Assembly: GCA_017410605.1 (NCBI GenBank)
Contig: JAFQQN010000012.1
Location: forward strand, 141,144-205,143
Reading direction: 5' to 3'
DNA length: 64,000 nucleotides
From: Clostridia bacterium
GTDB lineage: Bacteria > Bacillota > Clostridia > Oscillospirales > Acutalibacteraceae
Each line of letters opens with the position of its first letter. The stretch's first letter is position 1. A program made the translations under genes and the position numbers. Below are positions 36,284 through 45,270 of this stretch, piece by piece. The notes beneath the pieces were generated by a model that was not told the DNA's origin, searched no databases, and was given only the letters and a program-made list of their open reading frames with translations.

Positions 36284-37420
36284 TTATTTGCCCTCCTTAG
36301 CCGAAGCACTCAAATTACCTTGATTGTGCTTTTTGCGTAAGTTAAGCTTGTAATTTACAAAAAATTCGCTTCCTATAATGAAGAACAAAATAACACCTGT
36401 AAGAATATCTGCCACACTTTCGTTAAGGCGGAAAGCTGTAGCAATTTCACTGGCGCCTCTGTCTAAAAATACTATTAAGAACGAGGTAAGAGTCATAAGG
36501 GCGGGGTTGAACTTTGCAAGCCAGGAAACCATAATGGCTGTAAAGCCCATTCCACCAACTGTGGTGGTAGAAATTGTGTGGTCGGTGCCCGAAACCAATA
36601 AAAGGCCGGCTACACCGCAAATTGCACCCGAAATTGCCATTGTTCGAATAATAACCTTTTTAACATTTATACCAACATATTTTGCGGTATTAACGCTTTC
36701 ACCTACAACAGAAATTTCATAACCCTGTTTACTATATTTGAGGTAAATATAAAGGCCAACAGTAAGCGCGGCAACCACCAAAATATTAAGCAGATATTTC
36801 TGCCCGAAAATAACCGGAAGCCAACCGCCCTGGGTAGAACTATTAATAACTCCAACGGTGTTAGAACCAAGGGGATTTTCCCAAAATACAATGCAAAAGG
36901 CTACAAGCTGAGTTGCAACATAGTTCATCATAAGGGTGAACAGCGTTTCGTTGGTCTTCCAGTTGGCATTGAAAATTGCCGGAATAACCGCCCATATAAC
37001 ACCAGCCAACACCGAGGCTATAAGCATTATCGGAATAAGTAAGCCGATAGGGAGCTTGTCCCCTAAATATATCATACAAACCGATGTGGCAAGACAGCCC
37101 ATTAAAACCTGTCCCTCTGCACCTATGTTCCAAAACCGCATTTTAAAGGCAGGTGTAACAGCCAAGGAAACACAAAGAAGCATTGCAAGGTTTTGAAGCA
37201 TTATCCAAACCTTTCTTGATGAACCGAAAGAACCCTTTATTAATGCACCGTAAACCTCAATGGGGTTTTGTCCTGTCAGCAACACAATAATAAAGGCACA
37301 GGCAATAAGTGCCAAAACAATGGAAATGCCGCGAATTATCCAGCCTTTCCACCATACTACCTCTGCCCTTTTAGAAACGCGAAGTAGGGGTTCGCTGTGC
37401 TTTACTGCATTATTTGTCAT
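36284..37420 (-). CDS. nupP: Nucleoside-type ABC transporter permease (YufP/NupP-like)
   Basis: 378-residue permease with about ten hydrophobic helices. FKMRFWNIGAEGQVLMG and NWKTNETLFTLMMNYVA are typical of the first permease of the BMP/nucleoside class, and ISVVGESVNTAKYVGINV is the coupling-helix region facing the ATPase. It overlaps the ATPase gene by 11 bp and abuts the second permease gene, so the three are translated together. Confidence 0.92.
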   Translation of the reverse strand: MTNNAVKHSEPLLRVSKRAEVVWWKGWIIRGISIVLALIACAFIIVLLTGQNPIEVYGALIKGSFGSSRKVWIMLQNLAMLLCVSLAVTPAFKMRFWNIGAEGQVLMGCLATSVCMIYLGDKLPIGLLIPIMLIASVLAGVIWAVIPAIFNANWKTNETLFTLMMNYVATQLVAFCIVFWENPLGSNTVGVINSSTQGGWLPVIFGQKYLLNILVVAALTVGLYIYLKYSKQGYEISVVGESVNTAKYVGINVKKVIIRTMAISGAICGVAGLLLVSGTDHTISTTTVGGMGFTAIMVSWLAKFNPALMTLTSFLIVFLDRGASEIATAFRLNESVADILTGVILFFIIGSEFFVNYKLNLRKKHNQGNLSASAKEGK

Positions 37421-38951
37421 TGGCTTCGCCTCCCTTTGCTTTGGTCATAAGAAGACCGATTTCTTCCTTGGTGGTGGTTCGGGCATCTACAATTCCTGTT
37501 ACCTTACCGCCGCCTATAACTAAAATTCTGTCACTAAGCTCTAATAAAACGTCTAGGTCCTCGCCAACAAAAATAACCGCAACGCCTTTTTCCTTTTGCT
37601 CGTTTAAAAGGTTATAAATCATATATGACGAGTTAATATCAAGACCCCTTACGGGATAAGCGGCCATTAAAACTGTGGGAGATGAAGCAATTTCTCTTCC
37701 AACCAAAACCTTTTGAACATTACCTCCCGAAAGCCGCCTTACAGGGGTGCTTGCGCCGGGAGTTACAACTCCAAGCTGTTTTATAACCCTTTCAGCAAGG
37801 TCCTTAGGCTCTTTTCTCTGTAAAAAGGCCGAATTACCCTTGGTATAGCTGCGAAGCATCATATTGTCTACAATATCCATATTGCCAACAAGACCCATAC
37901 CAAGCCTGTCCTCAGGAACAAAGGAAAGGCGAACGCCCATATTTCTTATTTGTAGGGGTGTTTTGTCCTTAAGGTCCTCCTCTTGCTTTGTGGTAGGGTC
38001 AATATAAATAATTCTTCCCTCTTCAAGGTGCTGAAGACCTGCAATAGCCTCTAACAGCTCTCGCTGACCGCTTCCTGCAATACCGGCGATGCCTAATATT
38101 TCCCCTGAACGGGCAGTAAAAGAAACATCGTCTAAAAGCTTAACACCCTCGCGGCTAAGGCAGTCGATATGTTCTACCAAAAGTCGTTCTTCGGTGTTTT
38201 TTGGCTCACTTCTGTCAATGTTAAGACTAACTTTTTTGCCCACCATCATTTCGGTAAGAGCCATTTCGTCGGTTTCACTGGTTTTAACCGTGTCGATATA
38301 TTCGCCTTTACGAAGAACCGTAACCCTATCTGAAATAGCTAAAACCTCATGAAGCTTGTGGGTTATTATTATAATAGCCTTACCGTCATCACGCATACGG
38401 CGAAGAACGGCAAAAAGCTTTTCGGTTTCCTGTGGGGTGAGAACGGCTGTGGGCTCGTCAAGAATTAAAATATCTGCCCCGCGGTATAAAACCTTAATGA
38501 TTTCAACCGTTTGTTTTTCAGAAACCGACATTTCATATATTTTTTTGTTCGGGTCAATTTCGAAGCCGTATTTTGAGGAAATTTCTGCAACATTACGGCT
38601 GACCTGATTAATATTAAATTTACCCTCACCGTTAAGTCCTAAAACTATGTTTTCGGCGGCAGTAAATACATCCACCAGCTTAAAATGCTGATGAATCATA
38701 CCTATTTTATAATCGAATGCATCTTTAGGTGAGCGAATAACAACCTCTTCACCGCCAATTATAATCTCGCCCTCGTCAGGGAAGTAAATGCCCGAAATCA
38801 TATTCATAAGGGTGGTTTTTCCGCTTCCATTTTCTCCAAGCAGAGATAAAATTTCGCCCTTTTGAACCGACAGGCTAATATTGTTATTAGCGCAAACGTT
38901 TCCAAACCTTTTGGTAATGTTTCTAAGCTCTATGGCAGGTGTATTTGTCAC
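37410..38951 (-). CDS. nupO: Nucleoside-type ABC transporter ATPase with two ABC domains (YufO/NupO-like)
   Basis: 513 residues with two ABC modules in tandem. Module one has Walker A GENGSGKTT, signature-region MSVSEKQTVEI and Walker B ILILDEPTAVLT. Module two has GIAGSGQRE in place of a canonical Walker A, signature RRLSGGNVQK and AAYPVRGLD in place of the Walker B Asp-Glu, the usual degenerate second module of sugar/nucleoside importers. It energises the two permeases downstream. A hairpin lies between it and the binding-protein gene. Confidence 0.93.
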   Translation of the reverse strand: MTNTPAIELRNITKRFGNVCANNNISLSVQKGEILSLLGENGSGKTTLMNMISGIYFPDEGEIIIGGEEVVIRSPKDAFDYKIGMIHQHFKLVDVFTAAENIVLGLNGEGKFNINQVSRNVAEISSKYGFEIDPNKKIYEMSVSEKQTVEIIKVLYRGADILILDEPTAVLTPQETEKLFAVLRRMRDDGKAIIIITHKLHEVLAISDRVTVLRKGEYIDTVKTSETDEMALTEMMVGKKVSLNIDRSEPKNTEERLLVEHIDCLSREGVKLLDDVSFTARSGEILGIAGIAGSGQRELLEAIAGLQHLEEGRIIYIDPTTKQEEDLKDKTPLQIRNMGVRLSFVPEDRLGMGLVGNMDIVDNMMLRSYTKGNSAFLQRKEPKDLAERVIKQLGVVTPGASTPVRRLSGGNVQKVLVGREIASSPTVLMAAYPVRGLDINSSYMIYNLLNEQKEKGVAVIFVGEDLDVLLELSDRILVIGGGKVTGIVDARTTTKEEIGLLMTKAKGGEANDK

Positions 38952-39018
38952 AGCTTTTCCTCCTACAGCTTTTAATCTTCAAAAAAGCCCAAATAAACTT
39001 TAAGCTTTTTTCAAAACT

Positions 39019-39055
39019 AAAAATCAAATAAGGCGGGGCGCCTTAACACCCCGCC
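39019..39055 (-). terminator. Attenuating hairpin between binding-protein and ATPase genes
   Basis: GGCGGGG pairs with CCCCGCC, followed on the minus strand by TTATTTGATTTTT. Such partial terminators raise binding-protein mRNA over the other ABC subunits. Confidence 0.7.
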
Positions 39056-39068
39056 ATAAATTTGCGGA

Positions 39069-40287
39069 TTATTTTATAGTAATACCGTCAATGTCAATAT
39101 CGAAGTAAGGAGCAGAACGGAACTTAGATTCCTGGAACTCGCCGTTTGCAACAACCTCGGTATCCTTTTCAAATGCAGCATCAGAATCAACATCGGCCTT
39201 ATAGGTGGTAAGGGTTTCGCCCTTAACGGTAAAGGTAGCGGTATCGAATACCTTAATTTCGCCGTTTATAAGCTTTGCCTTAACATCGTCAAGCTTTTCC
39301 TGTGTGCCGGGGGGCGGCAACATTGGTGTTAAGCTTGGTCATTTGAACAACATCGTCCTTAAGACCGCCGCAGAAATCGGAAGTGATTTTGGTGCCTTCG
39401 GCAACTGCCTTAATCATATGCTCAAAATAAGGTTGCCAGTTAATTTTCGAAGAAATGATAGCAGTATTGGGGCCCCAACCACTGGTATCAAGGTTGTAAG
39501 CAACGTTGGGAACCTTAGCCTCTTCACAAGCCTTAGGTGCACCCTCAGAGTCAGCATGCTGGCTGATAAGAACGCAACCGCCGGAAATAAGAGCATTAGC
39601 TGCTTCCTTTTCCTTAGCAATATCGAACCAAGAGTTTGTAAACTTAACATCCATTGTTACAGAGGGGCAAACAGATTTTGCGCCAAGGTAGAAAGAGGTA
39701 TAACCGGACTTAACCTCTGCATAAGGATAAGCACCAACATAACCCATTTTTGCTTCAGCAGCGGTAATTTTGCCATCTGTAATCATTTGGTTGAGCTTCA
39801 TACCTGCGGCAACACCGGCAAGATAGCGGCCTTCATAAATAGAGGCAAAAGCATTGTGGAAGTTTGCAAGTTTTTCGGTATGCTCTTTAGTGCCGGTAGC
39901 ATGGCAGAACTGAACATCCGGAAATTCCTTTGCGGCCTGAATGATGTGGTCTTCATGACCGAAGCTGTCTGCAAAAATAACGTCACAGCCATCATCTGCA
40001 AGCTCGGCAGCAGCATCGTAACAAGCGCTGGTTTCAGGAATGTTTGTCTTATACTTTACATTTTCTTCCTTAAGGCCAAGAGCCTTTGTGGCTGCATCGG
40101 CAGCATCCATAAAGTTTTTGTCATAGGTAGAGTTTTCGTCGTGAAGGAATATGAAACCAACCTTAACTTCGTCAAAAGAGGTTGTGTCTGCTTTTGAGCT
40201 TGTGTCTACGTTTGTTTCATTTCCGCAACCGGCAAAAACGCCAAGTACCATAACAAGTGCGAGAACAAGTGAGAGTACCTTTTTCAT
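39069..40287 (-). pseudogene. BMP-family nucleoside-binding lipoprotein, frameshifted
   Basis: Basic membrane protein (PnrA-like) substrate-binding lipoprotein for the downstream ABC importer. It has a lipoprotein signal peptide (LALVMVLGVFAGCGN) and BMP motifs (KVGFIFLHDENSTYDKNF, DVIFADSFGHED, FNHAF-like NFHNAFASIYEGRYLAG, YVGAYPY). The frame breaks in a run of six G at 39309-39314: the first frame stops 12 residues later, while the rest (GTQEKLDDVKAKLINGEI to the normal C-terminus) continues in another frame. Removing one G restores an intact protein of about 405 residues. The start is ATG 40287 after GGAGGAAAAC. Either a sequencing error or a real recent mutation. Confidence 0.85.
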
Positions 40288-40363
40288 TTTGTTTTCCTCC
40301 ATTTTTATTTCTATTACAAAAGCCATTGGCTGTTTGCACATTTTTACTAAAAACTACAAAATA

Positions 40364-40392
40364 ATTATACCTTCGACCTTTATTTTTTTCAA
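40364..40392 (-). promoter_or_regulatory. Promoter of the nucleoside importer operon
   Basis: On the minus strand TTGAAA (40392-40387) and TATAAT (40369-40364) with a 17-bp spacer, about 75 bp before the lipoprotein ATG. Confidence 0.75.
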
Positions 40393-40463
40393 TCCATTTT
40401 TAAAACTTTTTTAAGAAAATAAAAATATTTATCATCGGTTTTCCAAAGAAAAATTAAATACCT

Positions 40464-43400
40464 TTATAATCTTCCGGAAATATCTCTTAAAAGACTAACG
40501 GCATCTTTACCCATTGGAAGCTTTACCGAAAAATGAACCGGGTCGCTGGTTACAAGCCTTACTCCGTTGCCTATTTTAGGCATAAGAGCTCCTGCAAGTT
40601 CCGGTGTGAAATCTTTAACAAAAAACCTTATTTCACCCCTGTCGCCCGAAATTTCGGTTATTCCGTTACGCTGTGCCGCACCCTTTAAAAGGGCAATATC
40701 TATAAGACCCATAACCTCTTTAGGCGGTTCACCAAAGCGGTCGCAAAATTCGTCAATAACCTCGCTTTTATCGTCGTTGGTCTTAATATCAGCTATTTTT
40801 CTGTACATTTCAAGCCTGTGAGAAAGGTTGGGTATATAGCTTTCGGGGATATTTGCGTTAATCTCAAGATCTACCGAACATTCACTATAGGCCGGTTTTG
40901 TTTTCTCTCCCTTTTCCTCGTCAACGGCCTCGCCCAGCAGCTTTATATACATATCGTATCCAACAGCTTCCATATGTCCGTGCTGTTCGCCGCCTAAAAT
41001 GTTACCCGCTCCCCTTATTTCAAGGTCGCGCATTGCAATTTTAAAGCCGCTTCCAAAGGCGGTATATTCTCTTATAGCCTCCAGTCTTTTGGTGGCTATC
41101 TCGCTTAATGCTTTGCCATATTTAAAGCAAAAATACGCATAGGCTCTTCGGTTGGAACGTCCTACTCTTCCCCTTATCTGGTGAAGCTGAGCCAGACCCA
41201 TTTTATCGGCATCTTCAATAATAAGGGTGTTTGCGTTTGGAACATCTACCCCTGTTTCAATAATGGTTGTACAAACCAAAACATCAATCTCGCCGTCTAA
41301 AAGTTCTTTCCAAACTAAAGATAGCTCTTCCTCACTCATTTTGCCGTGAGCAATTCCAATATTATATTCAGGTAATACAGCCTTTAAACGGGCGGCCGTC
41401 CCAGTAATGCTTTCTACCCTGTTGTGCATATAATAAACCTGTCCGCCACGGCGAAGCTCTTTTCTTATTGCCTCTAATAAAACACCGTTGTTCTGCTCCA
41501 TAACATAGGTTTGAACAGGCTGTCTGTCCTGAGGTGCCTCTTCAATAGAAGACATATCTCGAATTCCCGACATTGCCATATTAAGGGTTCGGGGAATGGG
41601 TGTTGCGGTGAGGGTTAAAACATCTACCTTAGTAAAGGCCGTTTTTAGCTTTTCCTTTTGGGCAACACCAAAGCGTTGCTCTTCATCTATAATAACAAGC
41701 CCCAAATCTTTAAACTTAACATCGTCAGATATAAGGCGGTGGGTTCCTATTACCATATCCACCTCGCCGCGCTTTAAATCCTTAATAATTTTAGTTATTT
41801 GACCCTTGGTTTTAAAACGGGAAAGCATTTCAACCCTTATGGGAAGCTCACCAAAGCGCTCGGTTGCGGTTAAAAAATGTTGCCAGGCCAAAATGGTAGT
41901 AGGCACCAAAAGTGCACACTGTTTGCCCTCGCATATACATTTAAATGCCGCTCGAAGAGCCACTTCGGTCTTACCAAAGCCAACATCACCGCAAAGCAAA
42001 CGGTCCATTGGAACGGTGCTTTCCATATCGCCCTTTATTTCATCTATAGCGCGAAGCTGGTCGTCGGTTTCCTCAAAGGGGAACCTTGCCTCAAAATCTT
42101 TTTGAAGCTCTCCGTCGGGGGAAAAGGCAAAGCCCTTTGTTTTAAGCCGCTCACCGTAAAGCTTTATAAGCTGTTTAGCCATATCTTTAACCGCAGCCTT
42201 TACCCTGGTTTTGGTTCTTTGCCATTCTGCACCCCCAAGGCGGTGTAAAACAGGCCCGTTTTCTCCGGCGGCGCCAATATACCTTGAAACCATATCAAGC
42301 TGTGTTACCGGCACATAAAGAACATCGGTGCCCTTATATTTAATTTTAATATAATCCTTAGCCACATTACCTGTTTCAATTCTGTGTATGCCGTCAAACT
42401 GCCCTATTCCGTGTGAGTAATGAACAACATAGTCGCCCACCTTAAGCTCTTCCAGGCTGTTAAAGGCTTCTGCCCTGTTTTTTCTTTTCTTTTTAGATTT
42501 AGAAAGGGAAAGTGGCTTATGGGTAATAACCGTAAGCTTTTCTTCAGGTATTTCAAGGCCAAAAGGCAGTGTGTAGGGCATAACATATACACCCTTGCCA
42601 CTGAAAATATCGTCGGGCGAAACCAAAGAGGCAGTTATTCCGTTAGCCTCTAGCTGAGATATTAAAATGTTTGCCCCCTTTTCACCGGTGGCCATAATAA
42701 CCACTGTGTTTCCCCTTTTAAGGGCAGGGTTTATATCGTCTAACAAAACATCCATACTACCCGACCAAGGAGAAAGCTGACTCACCGCCGCCGCGGCAAC
42801 CGATTTTGGCGGTATAGGGTAGCCACTAACCGTAAAGCTGTCGGTATATATTGTAGGAAGCTCGGTTATCCACTTCTCCAAGTGGCTTTTATCGGCAAAA
42901 AAGCTGTCGTTAGACGCTACAAGTCCACTTTCTATAACATCCGAAAGCTCCGCAGTTCTTGTTTGCTCTAAGGCTTTCAGTCGGCTTAAAATGTTTTTGG
43001 TATTGTCAAATAAAACTACCGCATTATCTATATAGTCCCTTGCAAAAGAAGCCTTTCCAAGGCGGTTCATATATCGGTCGGCAGAAATTGTAACACTGCT
43101 TTTAAGGGTATCAATATCCCTAGATACCGAGTCCTTATACTCCTCACTTTTTACCCTTTTATCCTCTATTATGCTCTCCAGCACCTTTATAAGCTCTTCC
43201 GGTGTTGCGGAAAATTCTGCGGCAGGAAGCAGGGTTATCTTTTCTGTATTCTCTGTTCTGCGCTGGGTCTCGGGGTCGAAATAACAAATAGTGTCTACCT
43301 CGTCGCCCCACATTTCAATTCTAACCGGCTTTTCTTCGCCGGGGGTGAATATATCTATAATTCCACCCCTTTTAGAGAACTGCCCCACACCGTCAACCTG

Positions 43401-43892
43401 ACCCGTAGACTCATAACCTATTTTTACTAGATGGTGACAAAACTCTTCGGTATTAAGCTCATCACCCACACAAAGCTCTGTCGCCCCGTTTTTCAGTGCC
43501 TCAGGCGAAACACATTTTTGGGTAAAGGCCTCAATATCGGTAAAGACCGTGTCAAAATTTCCATTCAAAATTTTCCAAAGTGATGTTATCCGCTTATGCT
43601 CATATTCCCTTGAAAAAGAGGCTGTGTGTAGCAAATTAAAATCCCTTGCAAAAAGGCAGACGCTTTTTTTGTTGAAGGCCGAAAAACCCTCATAAAAACG
43701 CACAGCATCACTTTGTGTTTCGGTTATAATCCACACCTTTTTGTCGGTTGATTTTACAATTTTATCAACCAACGCCATTTTCCCAACCTCAGGCAAACCA
43801 AACAGGGCCGCAGGGGAGTTTCCCTCCCCCACAGCCTTTAGGGTTTGTGCTACACAAGGCAGATTTCCTATACTGTTACTTAGAAACCACAT
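40464..43892 (-). CDS. mfd: Transcription-repair coupling factor Mfd
   Basis: 1142-residue ATP-dependent translocase that removes stalled RNA polymerase and recruits UvrA. In order: UvrB-like N-terminal domains, the CarD-like RNA polymerase interaction domain at about residue 470 (LKVGDYVVHYSHGIGQFDGI), helicase motif I LLCGDVGFGKTEVA, motif II VIIDEEQRFG, motif III LTATPIPRTL and motif VI QIRGRVGRSNR, then the TRCF C-terminal domain. Normal length. It follows pth by 35 bp, a standard Firmicutes order. Confidence 0.97.
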   Translation of the reverse strand: MWFLSNSIGNLPCVAQTLKAVGEGNSPAALFGLPEVGKMALVDKIVKSTDKKVWIITETQSDAVRFYEGFSAFNKKSVCLFARDFNLLHTASFSREYEHKRITSLWKILNGNFDTVFTDIEAFTQKCVSPEALKNGATELCVGDELNTEEFCHHLVKIGYESTGQVDGVGQFSKRGGIIDIFTPGEEKPVRIEMWGDEVDTICYFDPETQRRTENTEKITLLPAAEFSATPEELIKVLESIIEDKRVKSEEYKDSVSRDIDTLKSSVTISADRYMNRLGKASFARDYIDNAVVLFDNTKNILSRLKALEQTRTAELSDVIESGLVASNDSFFADKSHLEKWITELPTIYTDSFTVSGYPIPPKSVAAAAVSQLSPWSGSMDVLLDDINPALKRGNTVVIMATGEKGANILISQLEANGITASLVSPDDIFSGKGVYVMPYTLPFGLEIPEEKLTVITHKPLSLSKSKKKRKNRAEAFNSLEELKVGDYVVHYSHGIGQFDGIHRIETGNVAKDYIKIKYKGTDVLYVPVTQLDMVSRYIGAAGENGPVLHRLGGAEWQRTKTRVKAAVKDMAKQLIKLYGERLKTKGFAFSPDGELQKDFEARFPFEETDDQLRAIDEIKGDMESTVPMDRLLCGDVGFGKTEVALRAAFKCICEGKQCALLVPTTILAWQHFLTATERFGELPIRVEMLSRFKTKGQITKIIKDLKRGEVDMVIGTHRLISDDVKFKDLGLVIIDEEQRFGVAQKEKLKTAFTKVDVLTLTATPIPRTLNMAMSGIRDMSSIEEAPQDRQPVQTYVMEQNNGVLLEAIRKELRRGGQVYYMHNRVESITGTAARLKAVLPEYNIGIAHGKMSEEELSLVWKELLDGEIDVLVCTTIIETGVDVPNANTLIIEDADKMGLAQLHQIRGRVGRSNRRAYAYFCFKYGKALSEIATKRLEAIREYTAFGSGFKIAMRDLEIRGAGNILGGEQHGHMEAVGYDMYIKLLGEAVDEEKGEKTKPAYSECSVDLEINANIPESYIPNLSHRLEMYRKIADIKTNDDKSEVIDEFCDRFGEPPKEVMGLIDIALLKGAAQRNGITEISGDRGEIRFFVKDFTPELAGALMPKIGNGVRLVTSDPVHFSVKLPMGKDAVSLLRDISGRL

Positions 43893-43927
43893 ATTCTACC
43901 TCTATCAGCAATTTAGCTAAATGTAAT

Positions 43928-44530
43928 CTATTTATTAAAGCGGTTCATTGCAGTGGCAATATCCCGTTTTATAATGCATAAAACTGCCTCAGCGGCAAAT
44001 TCTATCATTTCTTCAATTTGCTTTTCCTGGTCTTTTGGGAATTTTCCCAAAACCCAGTCTTTAATATCATAATCGGGGTGGGGTTTTTGACCGCAGCCTA
44101 TTTTAACCCTTGGGAAATTCTCCGACCCGCTTAATTGTATGATATCCTTAAGGCCGTTATGCCCCCCCGCAGAACCCTTCTGCCGTATTCTGAGTCTTCC
44201 CACATCTAAGGTAACATCATCAGAAATTACTATAACCTTTTCTATAGGTATTTTATAAAAGGCCATAGCCTCGCTAACCGCCTGACCCGAATTATTCATA
44301 AAGGTCTGAGGCTTTAAAATAAGGCAGCGGTGCTCACCTATTTTAACATCGGCATAAAGGCTTTTAAACTTGTTGCGGTTACATTCACAACCAAGGTCTT
44401 TACAAATGGCATCTACCGCCCTAAAGCCAACATTGTGCCTTGTCTTTTCATACTGCAGTCCGGGGTTGCCCAGTCCTACAATTAAATAATCAAATCCACC
44501 CGTAGGGGCCTTTTTAAATCTTGAAAACAT
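43928..44530 (-). CDS. pth: Peptidyl-tRNA hydrolase
   Basis: Releases peptides from prematurely dropped peptidyl-tRNA. 200 residues with the N-terminal signature LIVGLGNPGLQYEKTRHNVGF containing the catalytic His, the Asn-containing KPQTFMNNSGQAV, the Asp of VISDDVTLDVG and GSAGGHNGLKDI. Located between rsmE (11 bp upstream) and mfd. Confidence 0.97.
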   Translation of the reverse strand: MFSRFKKAPTGGFDYLIVGLGNPGLQYEKTRHNVGFRAVDAICKDLGCECNRNKFKSLYADVKIGEHRCLILKPQTFMNNSGQAVSEAMAFYKIPIEKVIVISDDVTLDVGRLRIRQKGSAGGHNGLKDIIQLSGSENFPRVKIGCGQKPHPDYDIKDWVLGKFPKDQEKQIEEMIEFAAEAVLCIIKRDIATAMNRFNK

Positions 44531-44541
44531 AAACTTCTTCT

Positions 44542-45270
44542 CTATTCTAAATTATCTGTCAACAGCATAACCGCCGTAAGAGCGGCAAGGGGTGCCGTCT
44601 CGGCCCTCAAAATTCTTTTACCCAAGGTTATAACCTTAGCACCGGCATTTTCAAGCATCCCTGCCTCTTCTTTTGAAAAGCCACCCTCGGGGCCTGTTAT
44701 AATTGCAATCTTTTTTGCCTTGTCGTTTTCCCAAAAGGTTTCTCCTAGAGGACTACCCCCACCCTCGTAGCAAAAAAGCACTAAATCATAACTTGAAAGT
44801 TGCTCACTTAAACGTTTAAGGGTAACCACCTCTTCAACCTGAGGTAGCTTTCCTCTTGAGCTTTGTCCCGCGGCCTCGTTAGCAATTTTTTGCCACCTTA
44901 GGGTTTTGGCCTTTAACGCTTTTTCGTCGGGGCGGGAAACACAATTTTCAGAGATAACAGGAACAATAAAGTCTGCCCCAAGCTCTACGCTGTGCTTTAT
45001 AACCTGCTCAAGCTTATCACCCTTTAAAAGGCTTGTGCAAAGGGTTACCTCAATGTCCGGCTCGGTAACATTTTGGGTCTCTTCTAAGACGTCAAGCTCT
45101 ATCTTTTCTTTTGCCACCGATCGAATAACACAGGAAAAATCTTTTCCCTTGCCGTCAGAAACAGTAATAGCCTCACCCGGCCTCATTCTAAGGGAACGGG
45201 AAATATGAGATGCCTCTTCCCCTTCTAAAAACGGATTTTCCTTAAAATCTTCCTTAAAAAACCTTGGCAT
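44542..45270 (-). CDS. rsmE: 16S rRNA (uracil-1498-N3)-methyltransferase
   Basis: SPOUT methyltransferase of 242 residues. The N-terminal PUA-like domain starts MPRFF and has EEASHISRSLRMRPGE; the C-terminal knot has ENCVSRP, IITGPEGGFSKEEAGML and TLGKRILRAETAPLAAL, the SAM-binding loops of RsmE. The ATG shares one base with the stop of the upstream membrane protein gene. Confidence 0.95.
   Translation of the reverse strand: MPRFFKEDFKENPFLEGEEASHISRSLRMRPGEAITVSDGKGKDFSCVIRSVAKEKIELDVLEETQNVTEPDIEVTLCTSLLKGDKLEQVIKHSVELGADFIVPVISENCVSRPDEKALKAKTLRWQKIANEAAGQSSRGKLPQVEEVVTLKRLSEQLSSYDLVLFCYEGGGSPLGETFWENDKAKKIAIITGPEGGFSKEEAGMLENAGAKVITLGKRILRAETAPLAALTAVMLLTDNLE

Noticed and set aside
39205..40197. 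Long plus-strand open frame of 330 codons opposite the BMP gene
   Set aside because: It has no ribosome binding site, low-complexity antisense composition and no recognisable motif; the minus-strand BMP protein is clear.
40288..40463. Purine riboswitch upstream of the nucleoside importer
   Set aside because: Only a promoter and an A/T-rich leader are visible; no aptamer core.
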